Shown here piece after piece: positions 7,291 through 14,688 of a stretch of 15,766 nt of DNA; positions within the stretch are counted from its first letter, which is position 1; each line of letters begins with the position of its first letter. Under the pieces are notes generated by a model, which was not told the DNA's origin, searched no databases, and saw only the letters and a program-made list of their open reading frames with translations. Source of the DNA: an uncultured Collinsella sp. (lineage in GTDB: Bacteria > Actinomycetota > Coriobacteriia > Coriobacteriales > Coriobacteriaceae); contig UQWQ01000052.1 in NCBI GenBank assembly GCA_900544755.1, forward strand, positions 1-15,766, written 5' to 3'. The position numbers and the translations under genes were made by a program.

Positions 7291-7321
7291 GCGCGCTAGG
7301 CGCGGCGAGCGCCTAGCGCGC
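7291..7321 (-). terminator. GC-rich hairpin at the 3' end of the cobalamin operon
   Basis: GCGCGCTAGGCGC (7291-7303) and GCGCCTAGCGCGC (7309-7321) form a perfect 13-bp stem with a 5-nt loop. The cbiJ stop codon (7313-7315) is inside the stem. In the direction of transcription (minus strand) no T-run follows; instead the IS21 remnant begins at once. It could stabilise the mRNA end, act as a weak or factor-assisted terminator, or be a terminator whose T-tract was lost when the junction formed. Confidence 0.5.
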
Positions 7322-8086
7322 GAACTCCCGTAAGAGCGCATCTTCCACTTCCCGAAGCGAAAGGGCCCCGCCTCCCTCGGCGGGACGGGTGACCACGATA
7401 CAGCGCGCTCCCACGGCGCGCGCTGCGGCGAGCTTCTCGGCCGTGCCGCCTACGGTTCCCGAGTCCTTGGTCACAAGCCACTGGGCGCCCACCTGCCGAA
7501 GCATCGCCTCGTTGAGCTCGCGGGTGAAGGGCCCCTGCATGCCGATGACGTGCGACGGCGAAAACCCCGCGTCGATGCACTTCGTTATAGCACCGGGCAG
7601 CGGGAGCACACGCACGAAGAAGCGCTCCGCGAAATCGGCGACGCGCGTGTAGGGAGCAAGCTCCTTGCTCCCCGTCGTGAGAAGAACGCGACCCGGGTTC
7701 TCGGAGAGAAAGCGCGCCGCGCAGGCAATCGACGCGACCGGCACGACGCCTTTGGGCAGCGCCTCGACCGGGCGCGCAAGGCGCAGGCATCGTGCACCCA
7801 CGGCGAGCGAAGCGGCCCGGATGTTGTCGCTTGCGAGCGTAGCGAAGGCGTGCGTGGCGTCGACGACGATGCGCGCGCCGGAAAGCTCGCGCTCCATGTC
7901 GGCCTCGTCGAGCCTGCCCGCATGCACCTCGATGCCCGGAAGCTCACCCAAAAGCTCGCCTCCGTACTCGGTTGCCGCGTAGGCACGGGCGGGGATGCCC
8001 GCCCCGCTCGCCCATTCACACAGAAGGCGGCCCTCGGTGGTGCCGGCGAAGATGCGCAGCGGCGGCACGGATGCGGGGGCCGTCAC
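7313..8086 (-). CDS. cbiJ: precorrin-6A / cobalt-precorrin-6A reductase
   Basis: Reduces the precorrin-6A (or cobalt-precorrin-6A) macrocycle using NAD(P)H in corrin ring synthesis. The chosen start is GTG 8086, which overlaps the cbiC stop as GTGA (8083-8086). It gives 257 residues, the usual family length, beginning just before the conserved N-terminal strand; longer in-frame extensions run into cbiC and read as nonsense arginine-rich sequence. Family motifs are clear: FAGTTEGR near residues 13-20, VVDATHAFA (usually DATHPFA), LLTTGSKEL, MQGPFT, TKDSGxxGGxxEK and VVTRP. As the partner cbiC implies, the cluster carries ring-building as well as salvage genes. It is the last gene of the operon, and its stop codon is within the hairpin at 7291-7321. 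Confidence 0.93.
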   Translation of the reverse strand: MTAPASVPPLRIFAGTTEGRLLCEWASGAGIPARAYAATEYGGELLGELPGIEVHAGRLDEADMERELSGARIVVDATHAFATLASDNIRAASLAVGARCLRLARPVEALPKGVVPVASIACAARFLSENPGRVLLTTGSKELAPYTRVADFAERFFVRVLPLPGAITKCIDAGFSPSHVIGMQGPFTRELNEAMLRQVGAQWLVTKDSGTVGGTAEKLAAARAVGARCIVVTRPAEGGGALSLREVEDALLREFAR

Positions 8087-8724
8087 TTCGCGCCACCCGT
8101 GCGCGTGATCTGGTAGAGCAGCGCGTTCATAATGGCCGCCGCCACGGTCGAGCCGCCCTTGCGACCCCTCGCGACGATGGCCGGCACGCGTCGCGCAAGT
8201 AGCTCCTCTTTCGCCTCGACCACGTTCACAAACCCGACCGGCACCCCAACGACGAGCGCGGGCGCGATCTCCCCCGCGTCCATGAGCTCGGCGAGGCGCA
8301 GAAGTGCTGTGGGAGCGTTGCCGACGGCCACGATGAGCGGACCCTCGATGCGGCAAGCTTTGTCCATGCTCGCAACGGCGCGAGTCGTGCGCGCGGCGCG
8401 CGCAGCCGCGGCGACATCAGGGTCGGCCATGTAGCACACGGCCTTGCAGCCGAGCTTCGCGAGCGCGGGCTTACTTATGCCTGCGAGCGCCATGTTCGTG
8501 TCGGTGAGCACCGTGGCCCCTGCACGCAGTGCATCGAGCGCACAGTGCGCGGCGTCATGGGTGAACACGAGGGAATCGGCGTACGAGAAGTCGGCAGTGG
8601 TGTGGATGACGCGTTTCACGACGGGCCCTTCGAGCGGCGGGAACGTGCGGCTGCCGAGCTCTTCGGTGATGATCTCGAAGCTGCGCCGCTCGATGTCGCC
8701 GGGCGCCATCTCCTTGGAATCCAT
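8083..8724 (-). CDS. cbiC: precorrin-8X / cobalt-precorrin-8 methylmutase
   Basis: Moves the C-11 methyl group to C-12, giving (cobalt-)hydrogenobyrinate/cobyrinate in the corrin pathway. The 213 residues match the CobH/CbiC family throughout. The catalytic histidine is His41 in VIHTTADFSY. Other signatures are TDTNMALAGI, VAVGNAPTAL and VVGVPVGFVNVVEAKE, with RKGGSTVAAAIMNALL near the end. ATG 8724 follows the cobO stop directly (TAGATG), so the two are translationally coupled; GGAG lies 8 nt upstream in the end of cobO. Its stop overlaps the cbiJ start. No residue expected in the active site is missing by eye. Confidence 0.96.
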   Translation of the reverse strand: MDSKEMAPGDIERRSFEIITEELGSRTFPPLEGPVVKRVIHTTADFSYADSLVFTHDAAHCALDALRAGATVLTDTNMALAGISKPALAKLGCKAVCYMADPDVAAAARAARTTRAVASMDKACRIEGPLIVAVGNAPTALLRLAELMDAGEIAPALVVGVPVGFVNVVEAKEELLARRVPAIVARGRKGGSTVAAAIMNALLYQITRTGGAK

Positions 8725-9240
8725 CTAATACTCCACTCCTTCCCTTGCACATATCCCCTGAGAGTAGGGGTGTTTCTCGCACCGCATCTCGGTTATGTAG
8801 TCGGCCTTCTCCACGATCTTGCGGGAAGGCGCGCGCCCGGTGAGCGCTACTTCGACGCCGCGCGCGGACATATCGAGCGCGCGGTCCACGAGCGCCTCGT
8901 CGACAAGCCCCTTCGAAAGCGCGTCGAGCGCCTCGTCGAGCACGAGCAGCCCCTCCTGAGCGCCCTCGAGCTCGGCGAGCGCGGAAGCGAGGTTCCCATC
9001 GTGCAGCTCGCACGTCGCGGCAAGTTCTTCCGACGTCATCGACCAGGTAAACTTGTCCGACACCTTCCCCGCGAACAAGGGCACGCCGAAATGCTCGGCA
9101 AGCAGGCGCGCCTCCCCGCTTTCGCCGTCTTTCAGGAACTGCACGACAACGACGCGGCGGCCTGCGGCGAGCATGCGAAGGGCGAGGCCCATCGCCGCCG
9201 TGGTCTTGCCTTTGCCGTCGCCATGATACACGTGGATCAT
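8725..9240 (-). CDS. cobO: cob(I)yrinic acid a,c-diamide adenosyltransferase (CobA/CobO/BtuR type)
   Basis: Transfers the 5'-deoxyadenosyl group of ATP to the cobalt of reduced corrinoids, in synthesis and salvage. The 171-residue protein has the CobA-type P-loop GDGKGKTT (7-14), VVVVQFLK, a Walker-B-like LLVLDE and the characteristic end YITEMRCEKHPYSQGICARE followed by GVEY. Length is slightly shorter than the roughly 190-200 residues of enterobacterial CobA because the N-terminal arm is missing; it starts directly at the first strand. ATG 9240 overlaps the cbiP stop as ATGA (9237-9240), and AGGAGG (9245-9250) lies 4 nt upstream. That makes this start well supported. Confidence 0.95.
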   Translation of the reverse strand: MIHVYHGDGKGKTTAAMGLALRMLAAGRRVVVVQFLKDGESGEARLLAEHFGVPLFAGKVSDKFTWSMTSEELAATCELHDGNLASALAELEGAQEGLLVLDEALDALSKGLVDEALVDRALDMSARGVEVALTGRAPSRKIVEKADYITEMRCEKHPYSQGICAREGVEY

Positions 9241-10736
9241 ACGCCCTCCTCGATAATGCGGTAGACATACTCCATGTCAAGCGCCCCGCGCACGACGTCG
9301 GCCAGGCGGTCGAACTCGCGCGCACGGTGATCGGCTGCGGACGCTGCGCCCGCAGCACCCACGACGCTCTCGGGCAGGCCGCGCATGCGCGCGAGCGAGC
9401 GCGCGAGAGCGAGCGCCACCCCCGGTTCGTCGAACAGGCCGTGGAGATAGGTTCCGAACACGTTTCCGCAGGCCGCGCCTTCTGGTTTGCCGCCAATCGT
9501 GCCCGCAGGGGCACAGGAGACGGTCGTTTCGCCGTCGTGAATCTCGTACCCGCGCGCCGTCATGCCGTTCCACACCGAGAACGCGCCTTGGGCGCCCGTG
9601 ATGCGCAGCTCCGACTGGGCGAGGCGCTTTTCCTCCTTGAACACCGTACTTGCAGGGATGAGCCCGAGCCCGCGCGCGGTGCCAGCGCCTTCCCTGCCGT
9701 GCGGGTCGGAAAGCTCGTCTCCCAAAAGCTGGTAGCCTCCGCATATGCCGAGCACCGGTGTGCCCGCGCCCGAAAGCGCGCGTACACAGGCTCCGATGCC
9801 GCTAGCCGCAAGCCAGCGCGCGTCGTCGAGCGTGGTCTTCGAGCCGGGAAGCACCACCAGGTCGGGTCGGCCCAGATCGGTCGTCGAGGAAACGTAGCGC
9901 ACGCCCACGCCGGGCACGCGCGAAAGCGGGTCGAAGTCGGTGAAGTTCGACAGATGCGGAAGACGCACGACGGCGACGTCGATGACGCCGCGCGCCTCGC
10001 GGGCAGATAGGCGCGGCGCGAGCGAGTCCTCGTCGTCCAGGTCGAGCGTAAGATACGGCACGACACCCACGACGGGAACCCCGCACATCTTCTCGAGCGG
10101 GGCCAAACCCGGGCGCAGGATTTCCACATCGCCGCGGAACTTGTTCACCACAAGCCCCCGCAAAAGCGCGCGGTCCTCGGGCGCAAGGAGCGCGACCGTG
10201 CCGTAGAGCTGGGCAAATACCCCGCCCGGGTCGATGTCGCCCGCAAGCAGCACGGGGGAGGACACGGCGCGCGCGAGCCCCATGTTGACGATGTCATTTT
10301 CGGCAAGGTTGATTTCGGCGGGGCTGCCGGCGCCCTCGATGACGATGACGTCGTTTTCCTCCGCGAGCGAATCGAACGCCTCCAAAATCTGCGGCATGAG
10401 CGCCTTCTTTCGCGCGAAGTAGTCCCTCGCAGCGAAGGCTCCCTGCGCCTTGCCGGCCACGATGAGCTGGCTTCGGTGGCCGCTTTCGGGCTTGAGCAGG
10501 ATGGGGTTCATGCGCACGTCGGGCGCGATGCCGCACGCCTCGGCCTGCATGATCTGGGCGCGCCCCATCTCGAGCCCGTCGGCCGTGACACCGCTGTTGA
10601 GTGCCATGTTCTGGCTCTTGAAGGGAGCCACGCGCAGGCCGTCCTGCGAAAGCACGCGGCACAGCCCAGCCGCAAGCAGGCTCTTCCCCGCGTTCGACAT
10701 GGTGCCCTGGATCATGATGGGCTTCGCCCTACCCAC
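9237..10736 (-). CDS. cbiP: cobyric acid synthase (glutamine-hydrolysing)
   Basis: Amidates the b, d, e and g carboxylates of adenosylcobyrinic acid a,c-diamide, using glutamine and ATP. The start is GTG 10736, with AAGGAGG at 10746-10752, 9 nt upstream. It overlaps the end of cobD by 8 nt and gives 499 residues, normal for CbiP/CobQ; the longer open frame upstream lies inside cobD. The N-terminal ATP-binding domain has GTMSNAGKS (11-19), PFKSQNMALNSGVT and VIEGAGSPAEINL. The C-terminal class I glutamine amidotransferase domain has the nucleophile Cys332 in LGICGGYQLLG and His432 in GTYLHGLFD. PxYLTLDLDDEDSL in the middle is typical of CobQ and separates it from CbiA. Confidence 0.96.
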   Translation of the reverse strand: MGRAKPIMIQGTMSNAGKSLLAAGLCRVLSQDGLRVAPFKSQNMALNSGVTADGLEMGRAQIMQAEACGIAPDVRMNPILLKPESGHRSQLIVAGKAQGAFAARDYFARKKALMPQILEAFDSLAEENDVIVIEGAGSPAEINLAENDIVNMGLARAVSSPVLLAGDIDPGGVFAQLYGTVALLAPEDRALLRGLVVNKFRGDVEILRPGLAPLEKMCGVPVVGVVPYLTLDLDDEDSLAPRLSAREARGVIDVAVVRLPHLSNFTDFDPLSRVPGVGVRYVSSTTDLGRPDLVVLPGSKTTLDDARWLAASGIGACVRALSGAGTPVLGICGGYQLLGDELSDPHGREGAGTARGLGLIPASTVFKEEKRLAQSELRITGAQGAFSVWNGMTARGYEIHDGETTVSCAPAGTIGGKPEGAACGNVFGTYLHGLFDEPGVALALARSLARMRGLPESVVGAAGAASAADHRAREFDRLADVVRGALDMEYVYRIIEEGV

Positions 10737-11952
10737 GGGTATCGACCTCCTTCGCCGAGCCTCGGCCATCCGCGCCCGCCATAGCGCCGCTGAAAGAAGC
10801 GCCGCCCCGTTCGTCGGGTTCGCCTTCGCCCGATGCGCCTTCCGCCCGAAGCGCACGGCCGAACGCCATCGCAAGCCGGGCATTCTCCTTGCGCGTGCGC
10901 ACCGCGACGCGGCACCAGAAACGGGACAGTACCGAAAACGAGTCGCACGTGCGGACCAAAACCCCCTGTTTATACAGGCGCTCGGGGATGTCTTTCGCCG
11001 GCGTGCGGACTAAAAGGAAGTTCGCATCCGACGGCACGACGGAAAGCCCGAGCGAGGAGAGCTCGTGGGAAAGCCACGCTCGCTCGCCAGCCAATACATC
11101 GCGCGTGCGCGAGACGTATTCAACGTCCTCCAGGGCGGCGATGCCCGCGGCCTCGGCGACCGAGGAGACGGGCCACGCCTGCCCCGCCCGGCGAATCCCC
11201 TCGATGAGTTGGGTGTTTCCGCTGATCAGATATCCCAACCGCAACCCCGCCATTCCGTAGAGCTTGGTGAACGCGGAGAGCACGGCCACATGGCGCGAAC
11301 ACGCGGCGCGTGCGGCCACGCTCCTTTCGCGGGCGTCGGGCGCAAATCCGAGAAAGCACTCGTCCACGACGAGCAGCGCGCCCACCTGCTCGCAGCGGCA
11401 GGCCGCAGCATCGATCACACGGGGGTCGACGAGGCGCCCCGTCGGGTTGTTCGGATTGCAGAGGTACGCCACGTCTCTCGGCCCCTCGATCGCGCGGGCG
11501 AAGGAGGCAGGCACGTCGAAGTCGTCCGCTTCGGAGAGCGGGAACTCCTGCACGCATGCGCCGTAGTACGATGCCGCCTCCGCATATTCAGAGAACGTCG
11601 GCGCGCACACGACGAGGCGTTTCGGGCGCACCGCCGCGGCGAGCCGCCAGATGATGTCGGACGCGCCCGCGCCGCAGACGATAGTATCTTCGGGAATGCC
11701 CTGGGCGCGCGCTAGGGCGCGAACGAGGGCGAGGCTTTCCCTATCGGGGTAGGCGTCGATTCGAGAAAGCGCCTTGCAAGCTGCGGCGACGGCGCGCGGC
11801 GAGGGGCCTGCCGGATTCACGTTCACCGAGAAGTCAATGAGGTCGGAGGCGCCCCCTTCGCAAGCGATGCCGAGCGATTGCGCGCTGCCCCCATGCGTAC
11901 GGGCGCGCAGGATTCCCCCGGCAGCCCGGGGCGCGGCGTGGTCTTCCCTCAT
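10729..11952 (-). CDS. cobD: threonine-phosphate decarboxylase (PLP fold type I)
   Basis: Makes (R)-1-aminopropan-2-ol O-phosphate from L-threonine phosphate, the side arm that CbiB attaches to cobyric acid. The chosen start is ATG 11952, overlapping the cbiB stop as ATGA, giving 407 residues. HGG (residues 20-22) with DFSVNVNPAGPSP marks the CobD subgroup of histidinol-phosphate-aminotransferase-like proteins. NPNNPTG (176-182), VVDECFLGF and Lys230 in SAFTKLYGMAGLRLGY, the expected PLP Schiff-base lysine, are all present. About 35-40 residues follow the last family-like helix as a Gly/Ser/Glu-rich tail, longer than the 364-residue Salmonella enzyme. That tail encodes the ribosome binding site of cbiP. 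Operon position next to cbiB fits the function. Confidence 0.92.
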   Translation of the reverse strand: MREDHAAPRAAGGILRARTHGGSAQSLGIACEGGASDLIDFSVNVNPAGPSPRAVAAACKALSRIDAYPDRESLALVRALARAQGIPEDTIVCGAGASDIIWRLAAAVRPKRLVVCAPTFSEYAEAASYYGACVQEFPLSEADDFDVPASFARAIEGPRDVAYLCNPNNPTGRLVDPRVIDAAACRCEQVGALLVVDECFLGFAPDARERSVAARAACSRHVAVLSAFTKLYGMAGLRLGYLISGNTQLIEGIRRAGQAWPVSSVAEAAGIAALEDVEYVSRTRDVLAGERAWLSHELSSLGLSVVPSDANFLLVRTPAKDIPERLYKQGVLVRTCDSFSVLSRFWCRVAVRTRKENARLAMAFGRALRAEGASGEGEPDERGGASFSGAMAGADGRGSAKEVDTRG

Positions 11953-12923
11953 GCCATCGCCCCCACGGCGAGCACGACCGCCGCGCGCGCGGCGCCGAAG
12001 ACGACGAGCGCGCATACGGACGCAGCGAGCATGAGCCTTGTCGCCCGGGCGATGTCGCCCCACTCGATTTCGCGGGACGCGTCTCCTATCGTCGGTTTCT
12101 CAACGAGCTTGCCGAAATACACCGCGGGTCCTGCCAGGCGCAGCCCGAGCGCGCCCGCGCACGCTGACTCGGTCTGCGCCGCGTTCGGGCTCGCATGGCG
12201 ACGCCTGTCGCGGCGCCAGATGCGCGCCGCCCCGCGCGCGTCGAGCCCGACGATCGGGCACACGGCGATCATGAGCAGGGCCGATAAGCGCGAGGGGATC
12301 CAATTCACCGCATCGTCGAGGCGCGCCGAGGCGCAGCCGAAGTCGATGTAGCGCTCGTTTTTGTAGCCCACCATGCTGTCGAGCGTGTTCACCGCCTTGT
12401 ACGCCATGCCCAAGGGCGCACCCCCGATCATAAGGTAGAAAAGCGGCGCGATGACACCGTCGCTCGCGTTCTCCGCCACCGTTTCCACGGCGGCGCGCGC
12501 GACGCCCTGCTCGTCGAGAACAGACGTGTCACGTCCCACGATGAGCCCGACGGCTTCGCGCGCCGCGACAAGGCCGCCCTTCGAGAACGCGCGGGCAACG
12601 GCCAGGCTCTGGCGGCGCAGCTCGCATGCCGCGAGAATCTGATAGCTCGCCCATGCCTCGGCCACGAAGCGCAAGCCGGAGTGAACCATGCCGCAAAGAT
12701 GCAGGATTACCCAGGTCAAAAGCCCACACGCAAGCGGAAGCGCCACGGCGAGCACAAGCCCTGCGGCGCGCGTGCCCGCGGACGTTTGCGGGAATGCGCG
12801 CCGCAGGCGGCCTTCGGCCCACGTGATCGCGCGCCCCATGGCGACGACGGGATGGGGAAGCCAGCGCGGGTCGCCGAAGGCAAGGTCGGCCGCGAACCCG
12901 GCGGCGACGGCAAGAATCGTCAT
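11949..12923 (-). CDS. cbiB: adenosylcobinamide-phosphate synthase (integral membrane)
   Basis: Joins aminopropanol phosphate to adenosylcobyric acid at the membrane. The start is ATG 12923, sharing one base with the preceding stop (TGATG); GTG 12926 is an equally coupled alternative one codon longer. The 324-residue protein begins in the family-typical way with LAFGDPRWLPHPVVAMGR (residues about 14-31). It also has VETVAENASDGVIAPLFY, YKAVNTLDSMVGYKNERY, WIPSRLSALLM and SPNAAQTESACAGALG, all hallmarks of CbiB/CobD. Several hydrophobic stretches fit four or five membrane helices, including one at the very C-terminus. It ends with ATGA overlapping cobD, its functional partner. Confidence 0.95.
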   Translation of the reverse strand: MTILAVAAGFAADLAFGDPRWLPHPVVAMGRAITWAEGRLRRAFPQTSAGTRAAGLVLAVALPLACGLLTWVILHLCGMVHSGLRFVAEAWASYQILAACELRRQSLAVARAFSKGGLVAAREAVGLIVGRDTSVLDEQGVARAAVETVAENASDGVIAPLFYLMIGGAPLGMAYKAVNTLDSMVGYKNERYIDFGCASARLDDAVNWIPSRLSALLMIAVCPIVGLDARGAARIWRRDRRRHASPNAAQTESACAGALGLRLAGPAVYFGKLVEKPTIGDASREIEWGDIARATRLMLAASVCALVVFGAARAAVVLAVGAMA

Positions 12924-13924
12924 CACCGGGCATCGCCCCCCGAAGCGGGGCGAACGTCGCGAAGGCAGCGCCCATCCCAAGTGGCGGCCCATGCGCCGCC
13001 CGGCTCGGTATGCACGTCGAAGTATCCCATTTTCGGGAAAGCTAGCTCGGAGAGCAGCGCTTTCACGGTACCCGCGTGAACGACGAAGACGGCGCGCCCA
13101 CTCCCCTGGGCGCGCTCCGATTCGCACGCCTCCCGAAACGCCGCGATGACGCGGCGGGTGAAATCGCTCTTGCCCTCGCCATGCGGGCAGCGCGTCTCGC
13201 ACCAAGAGTCTACCCAGGCGCGATAGCGCGCATCCTCTTTAAGCTCGGCGGCGCTTCGCCCCTCGAAGTCGCCGAAATCCATCTCGCGCAGACCGGGGCA
13301 CGCCATAAGCTCCGCGTTCGGGAAGAGGATGCGCGCCGTCTGGTCGGTGCGGGCCATGCCGCTCGTGATAACACGGAACACGTCACGATCGCACGCGAGG
13401 TCGCGCAAAGCGCGCTCGCCCGCACTCGACAGGGGCTCGTCGGTGCCCGCCCCGCTGTAGCGATGGTCTTCCGTGCCCGCCGTGGCACCATGGCGCACGA
13501 AGACGACTTCCAAAAGCGCACCCGCGCCCTGCGTCCCTCGAGGTGCATCGGCAAGGTTTCCTTTGATGACCTGGGGAATCCCGCACGTCATGCGCACGAC
13601 GACGTCGGCGCGCGCAGCGAGCGCGCATCCCAGGCGCCCCGCGCGCTCGCGCCATTGGGCGTCTTCCGCACTCATGGGGACGACCCCCGAGCCGACCAAG
13701 GGCAGAATCACTGCGTCGAAGCCGATCAGCCGCTCGAGCGCCCGGTCAGCGTCGAGCGCGCGTACGAGTTCCTCAGCACGGTATGCGACGCGGCCGGCAA
13801 AAGCCGCGGGCACGCCGCCCTCCGCAAGCTGCGCCGCGTCGACGAAATCGTCCGCCGCGAACCCGAGTTTTTCGCGCACGAAGGTCCTCTTCCCCGAATG
13901 CGCGCCACCTACCACGAGCATCAT
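12923..13924 (-). CDS. cobC: fusion: degenerate CobU-like P-loop domain + alpha-ribazole phosphatase (CobC-like)
   Basis: Two domains in 333 residues. Residues 1 to about 115 resemble CobU: MLVVGGAHSGKR at the P-loop and, later, LVGSGVVPMSAEDAQ and CGIPQVIKG, which match the GxGIVPxNxxAR and GIPxxIKG regions of CobU. The P-loop has Arg13 where Ser/Thr is expected after GK, and the HRxxR segment with the guanylylated histidine is absent, so activity is doubtful. Residues about 128-330 form a histidine phosphatase: RHG with His135, Arg182 in SGMARTDQTA, Glu204 in LREMDFGDFEG and His273 in VVHAGTVKALL. In this operon the likely substrate is alpha-ribazole 5'-phosphate or adenosylcobalamin 5'-phosphate. 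The start is ATG 13924 (ATGA overlap with cobS); ATG 13921 is next. The phosphatase call is firm; the role of the first domain is not known. Confidence 0.88.
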   Translation of the reverse strand: MMLVVGGAHSGKRTFVREKLGFAADDFVDAAQLAEGGVPAAFAGRVAYRAEELVRALDADRALERLIGFDAVILPLVGSGVVPMSAEDAQWRERAGRLGCALAARADVVVRMTCGIPQVIKGNLADAPRGTQGAGALLEVVFVRHGATAGTEDHRYSGAGTDEPLSSAGERALRDLACDRDVFRVITSGMARTDQTARILFPNAELMACPGLREMDFGDFEGRSAAELKEDARYRAWVDSWCETRCPHGEGKSDFTRRVIAAFREACESERAQGSGRAVFVVHAGTVKALLSELAFPKMGYFDVHTEPGGAWAATWDGRCLRDVRPASGGDAR

Positions 13925-14688
13925 AGGAGCATGCCCCCCACCACCAGCATGGCAAGCATCGCGAGCTCGGCCCATTGCAGAAACCATCCGGCCAAATCCC
14001 CCGTCACCCCGCCGAAGCGGGACAGGGCAACATGGCGGTACCACGCGAGCACCAAAAGCCCCGCCACCGCCATAAAGGCGCCGACGGCCTGAGCGCACGC
14101 GACCATCCCTGCAGCCGAAGCCGCAGCGAAAGCGCAAAGCGGCACGACGATCGCCGCGCGCTTCTTCGCAGGCGAGAGCCCCGCGGCCATGCCGTCCGCC
14201 CGCGCGGCAGGCCAGCATTCAACGGCGAGTCCCGAAAGCGCGCGGGAGAACACGAGCGAGCACAGAAGCGCGAGGAACGCCCCCGCCGTAAGCGGCAGCG
14301 CGGTGAACAGGGAAAACTGCAGAATAAGGTACACAACAACACCGATGACCCCGAAGGCGCCCGCCCGCGGATCGTGCATGATCTCGAGCTTTCGCTCGCG
14401 CGGGGCCCAACTTGCAAGCGCATCGGAGGTGTCGCAGAGCCCGTCTAGGTGGATGCCTCCCGTCACCGCCACAGGCAGCGCCACGAGCACGGCCGCGACG
14501 ATGGTCGCGGGCACGCCGAGCAGGTTCGCCACGTGCCCCCACGCCGTCATGAGGAAGCCTTCCGCAAGGCCCACCAGGGGAAACGCGGCAAGTGCATGGG
14601 TTGACCCGAAATCGGTCCAGGCCGATTTCGGGACGGGGATGCGCGAGAACGTTCCGAACGCCGCGCCGATTGCCTCTGCTATCTTCAC
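13921..14688 (-). CDS. cobS: adenosylcobinamide-GDP ribazoletransferase (cobalamin synthase)
   Basis: Membrane enzyme that condenses adenosylcobinamide-GDP with alpha-ribazole or its phosphate, closing the nucleotide loop. The GTG start at 14688 overlaps the cobU stop as GTGA (14685-14688), with AAGGA about 8 nt upstream. It gives 255 residues, standard for the family; the open frame further upstream lies inside cobU. It begins FGTFSRIPVP, has the acidic signature GGIHLDGLCDTSDAL (Asp82, Asp86, Asp89), then MHDPRAGAFGVIGVV and GGVTGDLAG. Multiple hydrophobic helices fill the rest. Family members usually have DGLADTADG; Cys replaces Ala here, which is minor. Confidence 0.95.
   Translation of the reverse strand: MKIAEAIGAAFGTFSRIPVPKSAWTDFGSTHALAAFPLVGLAEGFLMTAWGHVANLLGVPATIVAAVLVALPVAVTGGIHLDGLCDTSDALASWAPRERKLEIMHDPRAGAFGVIGVVVYLILQFSLFTALPLTAGAFLALLCSLVFSRALSGLAVECWPAARADGMAAGLSPAKKRAAIVVPLCAFAAASAAGMVACAQAVGAFMAVAGLLVLAWYRHVALSRFGGVTGDLAGWFLQWAELAMLAMLVVGGMLL

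Noticed and set aside
7101..7312. CRISPR array, tRNA or attachment site in the intergenic gap
   Set aside because: There is one inverted repeat pair and no regular direct repeats, no cloverleaf, and no integrase or tRNA end nearby.
7313..8356. Longer cbiJ starting at 8356
   Set aside because: The extension lies inside cbiC and reads as Arg/Gly-rich nonsense; GTG 8086 in a GTGA overlap gives the standard length.
8545..9264. 239-codon + strand open frame opposite cbiC and cobO
   Set aside because: Both opposite genes have complete family motifs and coupled starts; this frame shows none.
13076..14092. 338-codon + strand open frame across cobS and the cobU/cobC fusion
   Set aside because: Long antisense frames are expected in DNA near 70% GC; the product is Arg/Ala-rich and crosses a gene boundary of the real operon.
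12923..14218. Longer version of the CobU-like/CobC gene starting at 14218
   Set aside because: The extra residues lie wholly inside cobS and read as Arg/Gly-rich nonsense; ATG 13924 overlaps the cobS stop as elsewhere in the operon.
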